From Pseudomonas sp. PD9R (lineage in GTDB: Bacteria; Pseudomonadota; Gammaproteobacteria; Pseudomonadales; Pseudomonadaceae): a DNA stretch of 64,000 bases. Positions 25,625 through 33,527 of the stretch are shown here, piece by piece. The DNA lies in assembly GCF_019200975.1 (NCBI RefSeq), contig NZ_JAHTMR010000013.1, positions 124,001 through 188,000 of the forward strand, read 5' to 3'. Numbering within the stretch: position 1 is the first letter of the stretch; each line of letters starts with the position of its first letter. The translations under genes were made by a program, and so were the position numbers. A model generated the notes under the pieces. It made no database searches. It saw only the letters and a program-made list of their open reading frames with translations, and was not told the origin of the DNA.

Positions 25625-26026
25625 ATGAAATCCATCCTCCTGGCATTGGCACTGATCGCGACCGGCGTGCACGCGGCGGAAGAATCTGACGACAACCCAT
25701 GCGACAAAGTCGAAAACGACATCCAGACCCTGGAATGCTCGGCTTACAGCAAAACCACCGCAGAAGACTTGCTCAAGGAAAATTTCCAGGGCCTGACCGA
25801 ACGCATGCAGTCGCAGTACGGCAAAAACCCGTCGCAACTGGCCGACATCACCGCCAAGCTCAAGGCCGCTCAACAACAATGGCTGAAAACCCGCGATGCC
25901 GACTGCGCCGTCGAAGCCTTCCCGGCGACGGCTGGCAGCAAGGCATTCACCATCGCGCAAAATGATTGCGTGGCCCGGATGAGTGATGAGCGGTCGGAGT
26001 TTTTGGAGTCGATTGGGCAGGAGTAA
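25625..26026 (+). CDS. LprI-family (lysozyme-inhibitor-like) exported protein
   Basis: A 133-residue protein with a short signal peptide (MKSILLALALIATGVHA, likely cleaved before AEESDD). The mature part has four cysteines (NPCDKV, TLECSA, DADCAVE, QNDCVARM) and the QQQWLKTRDADCA pattern typical of the LprI N-terminal domain (PF07007). Family members are periplasmic; one mycobacterial member inhibits lysozyme, but most have no tested function. It is the first of three small co-directional genes. Confidence 0.8.
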   Translation: MKSILLALALIATGVHAAEESDDNPCDKVENDIQTLECSAYSKTTAEDLLKENFQGLTERMQSQYGKNPSQLADITAKLKAAQQQWLKTRDADCAVEAFPATAGSKAFTIAQNDCVARMSDERSEFLESIGQE

Positions 26027-26044
26027 CCGCAAAGGATGAAAAAC

Positions 26045-26266
26045 ATGATGATCCCTCACGAAGTGGTCAGTCGCATCGTCGATGGTGCTACTCCCATCCG
26101 CGCATGGCGCGAACACTTGAACCTTACCCAAGATGAAGTGGACAAACGGATGGGCATTTCCCAACCGGCTTTCGCCCAGCAGGAAACCGTCGCCAAACCG
26201 CGCAAGGCCACTCGCGAAAAAATCGCCGCGGCTTTTGGCATCAGCGCCATTCAACTTGAGCTGTAA
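26045..26266 (+). CDS. Small XRE-type helix-turn-helix protein
   Basis: About 73 residues from the ATG at 26045. The RBS AAAGGA (26031-26036) overlaps an earlier in-frame ATG at 26036, so the later start (MMIPHEVVSRIVDG) is preferred. The HTH is TPIRAWREHLNLTQDEVDKRMG, then ISQPAFAQQE. It resembles the antitoxin half of HigBA-type systems, but no toxin gene adjoins it. It lies 18 bases after the LprI gene and 33 before the DUF3010 gene, so the three may be cotranscribed. A DNA-binding role is likely; the target is unknown. Confidence 0.75.
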   Translation: MMIPHEVVSRIVDGATPIRAWREHLNLTQDEVDKRMGISQPAFAQQETVAKPRKATREKIAAAFGISAIQLEL

Positions 26267-26299
26267 GCTGCACGCATTCAGCCAGTAAAGGGATTCAAC

Positions 26300-26716
26300 A
26301 TGAAAGTCTGCGGCATCGAAATCAAAGGCAGCGAGGCGATTATTGCCGTGGCCACCCTCGACGGTCAGGCGCTGAGCCACGTTGCCCTGGCCACCAAGAA
26401 GATTGCCCTCGACGATGACGACGAGGCGGCCAACGTCAAACTGTTCGCGGCGCAGGTTGCGTCGTTTGTACGTGAAAATTCGATTGATCGTATCGCGATC
26501 AAAAAGCGCAGCAAGAAAGGCGAATTCGCTGGTGGACCGACGACGTTCAAGATCGAGGGCGTTTTCCAGCTGCTGGAGAATTGCGAGGTGACGCTGCTGT
26601 CGCCGCAGACGATCAATGCGCAGAGCAAGAAACACAATTTCGAGCTGCCGGGGACGCTGAACAAGTATCAGCATGAGGCTTATAAGGCGGCTTGTTCGGC
26701 GTTGGTGAAGAAGTAA
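26300..26716 (+). CDS. DUF3010 family protein
   Basis: A 138-residue protein starting MKVCGIEIKGSEAIIAVATL, with an RNase H/actin-like beta start. The conserved middle reads RIAIKKRSKKGEFAGGPTTF and IEGVFQLLENCEVTLLSP. It matches the DUF3010 family of gammaproteobacteria, which has no assigned function; the KKRSKKG patch suggests nucleic-acid contact. RBS AAGGGA lies upstream. It ends just before a REP pair that separates it from the convergent cdhR. Confidence 0.75.
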   Translation: MKVCGIEIKGSEAIIAVATLDGQALSHVALATKKIALDDDDEAANVKLFAAQVASFVRENSIDRIAIKKRSKKGEFAGGPTTFKIEGVFQLLENCEVTLLSPQTINAQSKKHNFELPGTLNKYQHEAYKAACSALVKK

Positions 26717-26728
26717 TACCGCCAAGAC

Positions 26729-26800
26729 CAAAAGATCGCAGCCTTCGGCAGCTCCTAAAGAGGACCATATGTAGGAGCTGCCGAAGGCTGCGATCTTTTG
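26729..26800. repeat. REP family I inverted pair (arms facing outward)
   Basis: Lies between the convergent DUF3010 gene and cdhR, four bases from the cdhR stop. CCGAAGG-type arms are separated by CCTAAAGAGGACCATATGTAGG. It probably serves as a shared terminator. Confidence 0.9.
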
Positions 26801-26803
26801 ATT

Positions 26804-27748
26804 TTATGCCTTAGCAGTACGTCGATCTTCTCTCGGGCACCGCTCGTACTTCGCCCGGTAGCTGCGGGTGAAATACGAAGGCGATTCAAACCCGCAGGCA
26901 ATGCTCACTTCCAGCACGCTCATGTCGGTCTGACGCAACAACTGCCGCGCCTTCTCCAGCCTCAATCGCAGGTAGAAGTTGCTCGGTGTGTCATTCAAGT
27001 GCAGGCGAAACAGCCGTTCGAGCTGACGCCGGGTGACTTTGATCGATTCCGCCAACTCCAGCGTGCTGAGCGGCGGTTCGCTGTGCTGCTCCATCTCGCC
27101 AATCACATGCACCAGCTTCTTGTTGCTGATGCCGTAGCGCGTGGCGACTTCCATGCGTTGGTGGTCTTTTCGGGGGCGGATGCGCCCGAGTACAAATTGT
27201 TCGCTGACCTGAATCGCCAGTTCCGGACCATGGGCCTGGGCGATCAGATCCAGCATTAAATCGATTGAGGCCGTGCCGCCCGCTGAGGTGATGCGCCGAC
27301 GGTCGATCTCGAACAGCTCCTGAGTGACGCTCAGCTGTGGATAAGACTCCTTGAAAGCGTCGATGGCTTCCCAGTGCAAGGTCAGGCGATGGCCGTCGAG
27401 CAAACCCGCTTCGGCGAGAATAAAGCTGCCGGTGTCGATGGCGCCGAGGGTCACGCCTTCGTTGTCCAGCCGTCGCAGCCAGTGCTCCAGCGCCGGCGTG
27501 GCGAACTTAAGGGGTTCGAAGCCGGCGACTATCAATAAGGTCGCGCCTTTTTTCAGCGGTTCCAGTGCGGCGTCGGCGTTGACCGACATGCCGTTACTGG
27601 CCAATACCGCGCCGCCATCGGCGCTCAGCACATGCCAGCGATACAGCTCGCCGCGAAAGCGATTGGCGACCCGCAACGGCTCGATGGCCGAGATAAATCC
27701 GATGGCCGAGAAACCCGGCATCAACAAGAAATAAAAATCCTGGGACAT
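26804..27748 (-). CDS. cdhR: AraC/GlxA-type regulator of carnitine catabolism
   Basis: A 314-residue regulator from the ATG at 27748 (MSQDFYFLLMPGFSAIGFIS). The N-terminal two-thirds is a DJ-1/PfpI-like sensor domain (DTGSFILAEAGLLDG, AGGTASIDLMLDLI). The C-terminal AraC domain has RRQLERLFRLHLNDTPSNFY and SVLEVSIACGFESPSYFTRS, the two helix-turn-helix units. It is divergent from caiX, and in P. aeruginosa CdhR activates the caiX-cdhCAB operon in response to carnitine (established knowledge). A direct repeat in the intergenic region is a likely binding site. The 33-residue upstream extension of the frame is not family-like. Confidence 0.9.
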   Translation of the reverse strand: MSQDFYFLLMPGFSAIGFISAIEPLRVANRFRGELYRWHVLSADGGAVLASNGMSVNADAALEPLKKGATLLIVAGFEPLKFATPALEHWLRRLDNEGVTLGAIDTGSFILAEAGLLDGHRLTLHWEAIDAFKESYPQLSVTQELFEIDRRRITSAGGTASIDLMLDLIAQAHGPELAIQVSEQFVLGRIRPRKDHQRMEVATRYGISNKKLVHVIGEMEQHSEPPLSTLELAESIKVTRRQLERLFRLHLNDTPSNFYLRLRLEKARQLLRQTDMSVLEVSIACGFESPSYFTRSYRAKYERCPREDRRTAKA

Positions 27749-27848
27749 GGAGCGCACTCGCTTAGCAGGTAACAAGAGGCTAGGTAATGAGAGGGCGGGC
27801 AGCGTAGGGACGTTGATACGCCACTTGCAACGGGCATTCAAGAGCACA

Positions 27849-27883
27849 GGTCGCTGCAGTGCAAGAGCTGGTCGCCGCAGTGC
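27849..27883. promoter_or_regulatory. Predicted CdhR operator (direct repeat, 21-bp phase)
   Basis: GGTCGCTGCAGTGC (27849-27862) and GGTCGCCGCAGTGC (27870-27883) are direct repeats with one mismatch, starting 21 bases apart, two DNA turns. They lie 90 bases before caiX and 101 before the divergent cdhR. This is the usual form of an AraC-family activator site. Confidence 0.65.
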
Positions 27884-27972
27884 GCTTTCATGGCCGCTTA
27901 GCTGCGTAACTTGGCATCACCGGCGCATCAGACACCGGAACTCACAATAACGAACTGCCGAGGAAACCTGAG

Positions 27973-28917
27973 ATGAAACGACTGATCAGCAGCTGTGTTC
28001 TTGCACTCAGCGGTACCGCTTTCCTGAGCGCCAGTGTCATGGCCGCCGAACCCGCCGCGTGCCAGAACGTGCGCATGGGTGTAGTGAACTGGACCGACGT
28101 GATCGCCACCAGCGCCATGACCCAGGTATTGCTCGACGGCCTCGGCTACAGCACCAAACAAACCAGCGCCTCCCAGCAAATCATTTTCGCCGGTATCCGT
28201 GACCAGCGCCTGGACATGTTCCTGGGTTACTGGAACCCGTTGATGACCCAGACCATCACCCCGTTCGTCGACGCCAACCAGGTCAAAGTCCTTGAGTCAC
28301 CAAGCCTGCAAGACGCCCGCGCCACCCTCGCCGTACCGACTTACCTCGCCGACAAGGGCCTGAAAACCTTTGCCGACATCGCCAAGTTCGAGAAAGAACT
28401 GGGCGGCAAAATCTACGGCATCGAGCCTGGCTCGGGCGCCAACACCCAAATCAAGGCAATGATCGCCAAGAACCAGTTCGGCCTTGGCAAGTTCCAGCTG
28501 GTCGAGTCCAGTGAGGCCGGCATGCTCGCGGCGGTGGATCGCGCCGTGCGTCGCAACGAAGCCGTGGTGTTCTTCGGCTGGGCGCCGCACCCAATGAACG
28601 TCAACGTGAAGATGACCTACCTGACAGGCAGCGACGACGCCCTCGGCCCGAACGAAGGCAAAGCCACCGTCTGGACCGTCACCGCGCCGAAATACGCCGA
28701 TCAGTGCCCGAACGTGGGTCGTCTGCTCAGCAACCTGAAATTCACCGCCGAAGACGAGAGCCGGATGATGCAGCCGTTGCTGGATCACAAAGACGCCTTC
28801 GAATCTGCCAAGCAATGGCTGAAAGATCACCCGCAAGACAAGCAACGCTGGCTTGAAGGCGTGACCACCTTCGACGGCAAACCGGCTGCTGCCAACCTGC
28901 AACTGACCAGCAAGTAA
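27973..28917 (+). CDS. caiX: Carnitine-binding periplasmic protein
   Basis: A 314-residue periplasmic binding protein of the betaine/choline/carnitine (OpuAC-like) class with a signal peptide (MKRLISSCVLALSGTAFLSA, cleavage near SVMAAEP). Family motifs: NVRMGVVNWTDVIATSAM, LGYWNPLMTQTI, KIYGIEPGSGANTQIKAM, VESSEAGMLAAVDRA and VVFFGWAPHPMN. There is no permease gene beside it; in P. aeruginosa CaiX works with the CbcWV core encoded elsewhere, here at 38003-40023. It is a paralogue of CbcX in this window. First gene of the cdh operon, it is followed by a stable hairpin that may favour its higher expression. Confidence 0.92.
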   Translation: MKRLISSCVLALSGTAFLSASVMAAEPAACQNVRMGVVNWTDVIATSAMTQVLLDGLGYSTKQTSASQQIIFAGIRDQRLDMFLGYWNPLMTQTITPFVDANQVKVLESPSLQDARATLAVPTYLADKGLKTFADIAKFEKELGGKIYGIEPGSGANTQIKAMIAKNQFGLGKFQLVESSEAGMLAAVDRAVRRNEAVVFFGWAPHPMNVNVKMTYLTGSDDALGPNEGKATVWTVTAPKYADQCPNVGRLLSNLKFTAEDESRMMQPLLDHKDAFESAKQWLKDHPQDKQRWLEGVTTFDGKPAAANLQLTSK

Positions 28918-28938
28918 ACCTGCAAAGAACCACCGATT

Positions 28939-28958
28939 CGCAGCCCGCCCGGGCTGCG
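28939..28958 (+). terminator. Stable hairpin between caiX and cdhC
   Basis: A perfect 8-bp G+C-rich stem (CGCAGCCC / GGGCTGCG) with a 4-base loop, 22 bases after the caiX stop and with no T-run. It suits an intra-operon RNA stabiliser or attenuator rather than a full terminator. Confidence 0.6.
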
Positions 28959-29015
28959 GACGGGATCGTTACGCCCGGACATACCTAAAAAATCTCGCCT
29001 GTAAGGAACCGCCAA

Positions 29016-29903
29016 ATGAACCACGACGTCATCATCACCTGCGCACTCACCGGTGCTGGCGACACGACCGCCAGAAGCCCACACGTGCCGGTCACCCCGA
29101 AACAAATCGCAGCTGCTGCCGTGGAAGCCGCGAAGGCCGGTGCCACCGTGGTTCACTGCCACGTTCGCGACCCGCAAACCGGCAAGTTCAGCCGCGACGT
29201 GGCGCTGTACCGTGAGGTGATGGAGCGTATCCGTGAGGCCGACGTCGACATCATCGTCAACCTTACTGCCGGTATGGGCGGCGATCTGGAAATCGGCGCT
29301 GGCGAGAATCCGATGGAATTCGGCCCGAACACTGACTTGGTTGGCCCGCTGACTCGTCTGGCCCACGTTGAAGAATTGCTGCCGGAAATCTGCACCCTCG
29401 ATTGCGGCACCCTGAACTTCGGCGACGGCGACACCATTTACGTATCCACCCCAGCCCAGCTGCGCGCTGGTGCCAAACGCATTCAAGAGCTGGGCGTGAA
29501 AGCCGAGCTGGAAATTTTCGACACCGGTCACCTGTGGTTCGCCAAGCAGATGATCAAGGAAGGCCTGCTCGACAACCCGCTGTTCCAGCTCTGCCTGGGC
29601 ATCCCATGGGGCGCGCCGGCTGACACCACCACCATGAAAGCCATGGTCGACAACCTGCCGGCCGATGCGGTCTGGGCTGGTTTCGGCATCGGTCGCATGC
29701 AAATGCCGATGGCCGCACAAGCGGTCCTGCTCGGCGGCAACGTTCGCGTCGGCCTGGAAGACAACCTGTGGCTGGACAAAGGCGTACTGGCGACCAACGG
29801 CCAACTGGTCGAACGCGCCGGCGAAATTCTCAGCCGCCTCGGTGCCCGTGTCCTGACCCCGGCTGAAGGCCGCAAGAAAATGGGCCTGACCAAGCGCGGC
29901 TGA
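29016..29903 (+). CDS. cdhC: Dehydrocarnitine cleavage enzyme (BKACE family)
   Basis: A 295-residue BKACE (DUF849) zinc enzyme. In carnitine catabolism it uses acetyl-CoA to cleave 3-dehydrocarnitine into betainyl-CoA and acetoacetate. MNHDVIITCALTGAGDTT at the start, the metal-binding VVHCHVRDPQTGKFSRD (H46 and H48) and NLTAGMGGDL are family hallmarks. GAPADTTTMKAMVDNLP and RVGLEDNLWLDKGVLATN are also typical. RBS TAAGGAACC precedes the ATG. It is the second gene of the cai/cdh operon, with a REP pair behind it. Confidence 0.93.
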   Translation: MNHDVIITCALTGAGDTTARSPHVPVTPKQIAAAAVEAAKAGATVVHCHVRDPQTGKFSRDVALYREVMERIREADVDIIVNLTAGMGGDLEIGAGENPMEFGPNTDLVGPLTRLAHVEELLPEICTLDCGTLNFGDGDTIYVSTPAQLRAGAKRIQELGVKAELEIFDTGHLWFAKQMIKEGLLDNPLFQLCLGIPWGAPADTTTMKAMVDNLPADAVWAGFGIGRMQMPMAAQAVLLGGNVRVGLEDNLWLDKGVLATNGQLVERAGEILSRLGARVLTPAEGRKKMGLTKRG

Positions 29904-29958
29904 CCCGAACACAAACCTCGTGGGCCGGGCCAAACCCCACTGACCCCAAACACAAAAC

Positions 29959-30045
29959 CTGTAGGAGCTGCCACAGGCTGCGATCTTTTGATGTTGCTCT
30001 TAAAAACAAGATCAAAAGATCGCAGCCTGCGGCAGCTCCTACAGG
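29959..30045. repeat. REP family I inverted pair
   Basis: Lies between cdhC and cdhA, inside the carnitine operon. The left arm has CCACAGG where the right arm expects CCGCAGG, giving one mismatch in the stem. Confidence 0.9.
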
Positions 30046-30067
30046 GTTCACTCTTCAGGAAGTTGAT

Positions 30068-31033
30068 ATGACCTTTATCACAGAAATCAAAACCTTCGCG
30101 GCGTTGGGCAGCGGTGTGATCGGCAGCGGCTGGGTGTCCCGTGCCCTCGCCCACGGCCTCGATGTGGTGGCCTGGGACCCGGCGCCCGGTGCCGAAGCGG
30201 CCCTGCGCAAACGCGTCGCCAATGCCTGGGGCGCGTTGGAGAAACAAGGTTTGGCACCGGGTGCTTCGCAAGACCGTTTGCGCTTTGTCGCGACCATCGA
30301 AGAATGCGTTCGCGATGCGGACTTCATTCAGGAAAGCGCCCCTGAGCGCCTTGAGCTGAAACTGGAACTGCACAGCAAAATCAGTGCTGCGGCGAAGCCC
30401 AATGCCCTGATCGGTTCCAGCACCTCCGGCCTGTTGCCGAGCGAGTTCTACGAGAGCGCCACGCACCCGGAACGTTGCGTGGTCGGTCACCCGTTCAACC
30501 CGGTTTATCTGCTGCCCTTGGTGGAAGTGGTCGGTGGCAAAAACACCGCGCCTGAAGCCGTACAAGCGGCGATGAAAGTCTATGAATCCCTCGGCATGCG
30601 CCCGCTGCATGTACGCAAGGAAGTCCCGGGGTTCATCGCCGACCGTTTGCTCGAAGCACTGTGGCGCGAAGCGCTGCACCTGGTTAACGATGGCGTGGCG
30701 ACTACCGGCGAAATCGATGACGCGATCCGTTTTGGTGCCGGTCTGCGCTGGTCGTTCATGGGCACCTTCCTCACCTACACCCTGGCTGGCGGCGATGCGG
30801 GAATGCGTCACTTCATGGCGCAGTTCGGCCCGGCGTTGCAGTTGCCGTGGACCTATCTGCCAGCCCCGGAACTCACTGACAAATTGATCGACGATGTGGT
30901 GGATGGCACCAGCGATCAACTGGGCAAACACAGTATTTCGGCGCTGGAGCGCTATCGTGATGACTGCCTGCTGGCGGTGTTGGAGGCGGTGAAGACCACC
31001 AAAGAGAAGCATGGAATGGCATTCGCCGACTAA
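30068..31033 (+). CDS. cdhA: L-carnitine 3-dehydrogenase
   Basis: A 321-residue member of the 3-hydroxyacyl-CoA dehydrogenase family that oxidises L-carnitine to 3-dehydrocarnitine with NAD+. The Rossmann motif is GSGVIGSGWVSRALAHG (glycines in GxGxxG near residue 15). Conserved VVGHPFNPVYLLPLVEVVGG carries the catalytic histidine, and KEVPGFIADRLLEALWREAL starts the helical dimerisation domain. The length matches known carnitine dehydrogenases that lack a fused thioesterase. The separate cdhB lies downstream. Confidence 0.93.
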   Translation: MTFITEIKTFAALGSGVIGSGWVSRALAHGLDVVAWDPAPGAEAALRKRVANAWGALEKQGLAPGASQDRLRFVATIEECVRDADFIQESAPERLELKLELHSKISAAAKPNALIGSSTSGLLPSEFYESATHPERCVVGHPFNPVYLLPLVEVVGGKNTAPEAVQAAMKVYESLGMRPLHVRKEVPGFIADRLLEALWREALHLVNDGVATTGEIDDAIRFGAGLRWSFMGTFLTYTLAGGDAGMRHFMAQFGPALQLPWTYLPAPELTDKLIDDVVDGTSDQLGKHSISALERYRDDCLLAVLEAVKTTKEKHGMAFAD

Positions 31034-31046
31034 TCACCGCTAACCC

Positions 31047-31142
31047 CTGTAGGAGCGAGGCTTGCCCGCGAAGAGGCCGGTACATCCGACTAATTTTCTG
31101 CGGCCGACACATCCCCTTCGCGGGCAAGCCTCGCTCCTGCAG
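31047..31142. repeat. REP family II inverted pair
   Basis: Arms CTGTAGGAGCGAGGCTTGCC and its complement, with CCGCGAAG / CTTCGCGG inward, between cdhA and cdhB. This family differs from the CTGCGATC-bearing family I but shares the GTAGGAGC outer end. Confidence 0.9.
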
Positions 31143-31169
31143 ACCTCAACCATTTTCGGATGTGACGAC

Positions 31170-31646
31170 ATGCCCGCCCTCACCACCTACCAAACTAGGA
31201 TCATCCCCGACTGGGTCGACTACAACGGCCACTTGCGCGATGCCTTCTACCTGCTCATTTTCAGCTACGCCACCGACGCGCTGATGGATCGTCTGGGCAT
31301 GGACAGCAACAACCGCGAAGCCAGCGGCAACTCGCTGTTCACCCTGGAACTGCATCTGAACTACCTGCACGAAGTGAAGCTCGACGCCGACGTCGAAGTT
31401 CATACCCGGATCATTGCGCACGACAGCAAACGCCTGCACCTTTACCACAGCCTGCATTGGGTCGGTGATGACAAGGAACTGGCGGGCAACGAGCAAATGC
31501 TGCTGCACGTCGACCTTGCCGGGCCGCGCTCCGCGCCTTTCAGCGAAGTGACACTGGGCAAACTGCACGCCATCGTCGCCGAACAAGTCGACCTGCCTGT
31601 CCCCGAGTACATTGGCCGAGTGATCGCATTACCCCCAAAAAAATAA
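31170..31646 (+). CDS. cdhB: Betainyl-CoA thioesterase
   Basis: A 158-residue hot-dog-fold thioesterase that releases glycine betaine from betainyl-CoA, the last step from carnitine. The start ATG at 31170 gives MPALTTYQTRIIPDWVDYNG. The YNGHLRDAFYLLIFSYATDA segment is the 4-hydroxybenzoyl-CoA thioesterase-type active-site helix, and ELHLNYLHEVKLDADVEVHT is typical of the fold. The upstream 36 codons of the frame are REP-derived sequence and were excluded. It is followed 13 bases later by the gamma-butyrobetaine dioxygenase gene. Confidence 0.9.
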   Translation: MPALTTYQTRIIPDWVDYNGHLRDAFYLLIFSYATDALMDRLGMDSNNREASGNSLFTLELHLNYLHEVKLDADVEVHTRIIAHDSKRLHLYHSLHWVGDDKELAGNEQMLLHVDLAGPRSAPFSEVTLGKLHAIVAEQVDLPVPEYIGRVIALPPKK

Positions 31647-31659
31647 CAAGGAGATCGCC

Positions 31660-32823
31660 ATGAACACCGCTGCTGCATTTGCCGACTTCCGTTCTTATCC
31701 GTTGATCAGTGCGCTGACGGGCGTGCAGGCCATGGCGGATCGTGTGCTGGTGAAGTGGGCCGACGATCGCGTCAGCCCTTTTCATCATCAATGGCTGCGG
31801 GACAACTGCCCGTGCCCGCAATGCGTCTACACCGTAACCCGCGAACAGGTGCTGGAAATCGTCGACGTCCCGCAAAACCTGTTACCCGCCGAAACCAGTG
31901 TCGATGCGCAAGGTTGCCTGTGCGTCCAATGGCAGGACGGCCACCTCAGTCGCTTCGATCCCGGCTGGTTGCGCGCCCACGCCTATGACGATGAATCCCG
32001 TGCCGAGCGCCAGGCAGGCAAACCCAAAGCCAGGCTCTGGCACAGTGATCTGCCATTGCCGGTGTTCGAGTATCAAACGCTGATGCACGACAACGACGCC
32101 TTGTTGCAGTGGCTGCTGGCGGTACGTGATATCGGCCTGACGCAAGTACGAGGCGTACCCACCGAACCCGGCTCGTTGAAATTGATCGCTCAGCGAATTT
32201 CCTTCATCCGTGAAAGCAATTTCGGCGTGCTGTTCAACGTGCAATCCAAGGCTGATGCCGACAGCAACGCCTACACCGCTTTCAACCTGCCACTGCACAG
32301 CGACTTGCCGACTCGCGAGTTGCAACCCGGGCTGCAATTTCTGCATTGCCTGGTCAATGATGCCGAGGGTGGCGAAAGCATTTTTGTGGATGGCTTTGCC
32401 ATCGCCGATGCCTTGCGCCGGGAAGATCCGGAGTCGTTCAAAAGCCTCTGCGAAATCCCCGTGGAGTTCCGCAACAAGGACCGCCATAGCGACTATCGCT
32501 GCCTTGCGCCGATCATCGCTTTGAACGCTTTGGGGCAGGTCTCGGAAATCCGCATGGCGAACTTTCTGCGTGGACCGTTCGATGCATCGGTGGAGCAGAT
32601 GCCCAAGCTGTATCGTGCTTATCGGCGCTTTATTGCGATGACGCGCGAGCCTCGATTCAGGCTGATGCAACGGCTCAATCCCGGTGAGTTGTGGTGCTTC
32701 GACAACCGCCGCACCCTGCACGCGCGTAACGCGTTCGATCCCGCCACCGGGGCCCGCCATTTCCAGGGTTGCTATGTCGATCGGGATGAGTTGTTGTCGC
32801 GCATTCTCGTGTTGCAACGCTAG
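31660..32823 (+). CDS. Gamma-butyrobetaine dioxygenase
   Basis: A 387-residue Fe(II)/2-oxoglutarate oxygenase that hydroxylates gamma-butyrobetaine to L-carnitine. The N-terminal DUF971-like domain has a zinc-type motif DNCPCPQCVY, matching human BBOX1. The catalytic jelly-roll has LPLHSDLPTRELQPG (HxD iron ligands), LVNDAEGGESIFVDGF and the distal histidine in RRTLHARNAF, with R near FQGCYVD likely binding 2-oxoglutarate. RBS AAGGAG lies upstream. It closes the cai/cdh operon, so gamma-butyrobetaine and carnitine are used through one transcript. TauD-type oxygenases acting on other betaines are the main alternative. Confidence 0.88.
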   Translation: MNTAAAFADFRSYPLISALTGVQAMADRVLVKWADDRVSPFHHQWLRDNCPCPQCVYTVTREQVLEIVDVPQNLLPAETSVDAQGCLCVQWQDGHLSRFDPGWLRAHAYDDESRAERQAGKPKARLWHSDLPLPVFEYQTLMHDNDALLQWLLAVRDIGLTQVRGVPTEPGSLKLIAQRISFIRESNFGVLFNVQSKADADSNAYTAFNLPLHSDLPTRELQPGLQFLHCLVNDAEGGESIFVDGFAIADALRREDPESFKSLCEIPVEFRNKDRHSDYRCLAPIIALNALGQVSEIRMANFLRGPFDASVEQMPKLYRAYRRFIAMTREPRFRLMQRLNPGELWCFDNRRTLHARNAFDPATGARHFQGCYVDRDELLSRILVLQR

Positions 32824-32832
32824 ACCATTAAT

Positions 32833-32909
32833 AAAAGATCGCAGCCTTCGGCAGCGCCTACAGGTGTACACATAACCCTGCAGGAACTGCCGAAGGCTGC
32901 GATCTTTTG
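32833..32909. repeat. REP family I inverted pair (arms facing outward)
   Basis: Follows the dioxygenase stop by ten bases. CCTTCGG/CCGAAGG subtype; the left arm has GGCAGCGCC and the right arm GGAACTGCC, so both tips have mutated. Confidence 0.88.
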
Positions 32910-32922
32910 CTTTCAAAGGGGC

Positions 32923-32958
32923 AAAAAAAACCCCGATCAAGCCGTGACAGGATCGGAG
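32923..32958 (-). terminator. Strong intrinsic terminator on the minus strand
   Basis: Read on the minus strand it gives CUCCGAUC, a 12-base loop, GAUCGGGG and then eight U (the A-run 32923-32930). The stem is 8 bp with one G-U pair. No minus-strand gene ends here: the nearest is gbdR, 570 bases upstream and with its own REP hairpin. Confidence 0.75.
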
Positions 32959-33065
32959 CTGAGGAGGGTACTGTTGAGGAGCTGCCGTGCGAGGGTGACC
33001 AAACCTTCGTGAAGCGAGCTGAGGCCAGTGTGCCCACTCCCCTTGCGGGCAAGTTAGCCGAAAAC
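32923..33065 (-). ncRNA. Candidate small RNA ending at the minus-strand terminator
   Basis: Inferred from the orphan terminator. A possible promoter on the minus strand is TTGTCG (33094-33099) and TATGAA (33072-33077) with 16 bases between. This would start an RNA near 33065 of about 143 nt. It contains an unpaired-looking ACCCTCCTCAG stretch, complementary to a ribosome-binding site. No open frame of note exists on this strand here. The alternative is that the terminator ends read-through transcripts from gbdR. Confidence 0.35.
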
Positions 33066-33173
33066 GACCTGTTCATAGTCATTGCGGCCATTGCGACAAA
33101 TCGCCCTTGCCGACACCCCGCACCCCTACCAGAATCGAGCCACGACACCGTTCCCAGAAGAAGGATTTGCGTC

Positions 33174-33440
33174 ATGATGCACGCCGATTTGATTGATCAG
33201 GAAGACCTGTTGGGCCAGCTCAAGTCATTGGGTTTTCAAGTTCCGAGCGGCGCCACGGCCGAGCAAGCTTGCGAGTGTGCGGTGCGAGGCTTGAACGATG
33301 AGCGGGCGATAGTGCTGCGTACCATGGTCAAGCAGATGTACACCAGCAGCGCGACCATCCTGCCGGCCGTGCGCCAGGCGATCGACAAGCAATTGTTGCC
33401 GGCGTTGTCGGCATACCAGCAGAGCCACGTCGCCCGATAA
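33174..33440 (+). CDS. Small conserved-looking hypothetical protein
   Basis: An 88-residue protein from ATG 33174, with RBS AGAAGGA upstream; the frame is open further left but the N-terminal extension has no protein character. It reads MMHADLIDQEDLLGQLKSLG, GFQVPSGATAEQACECAVRG, LNDERAIVLRTMVKQMYTSS and ends YQQSHVAR. It is likely all-helical, with two closely spaced cysteines (CECAV). No family was recognised. It lies between the carnitine operon and gbdR and converges on gbdR across a REP pair. Confidence 0.6.
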   Translation: MMHADLIDQEDLLGQLKSLGFQVPSGATAEQACECAVRGLNDERAIVLRTMVKQMYTSSATILPAVRQAIDKQLLPALSAYQQSHVAR

Positions 33441-33442
33441 AA

Positions 33443-33515
33443 ATCAAAAGATCGCAGCCTTCGGCAGCTCCTACACCGATCCCTGTAGGAGCTGCCGAAG
33501 GCTGCGATCTTTTGA
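33443..33515. repeat. REP family I inverted pair (arms facing outward)
   Basis: Lies between the convergent small gene and gbdR. Perfect CCTTCGG/CCGAAGG arms with a CCTACACCGATCCCTGTAGG centre. It is a likely two-way terminator. Confidence 0.92.
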
Positions 33516-33527
33516 TGGCGCCTCGGT

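Noticed and set aside
26036..26266. Possible toxin-antitoxin pair around the XRE-type protein
   Set aside because: No RelE/HigB-like or other toxin frame adjoins it; the neighbours are an LprI-family protein and a DUF3010 protein.
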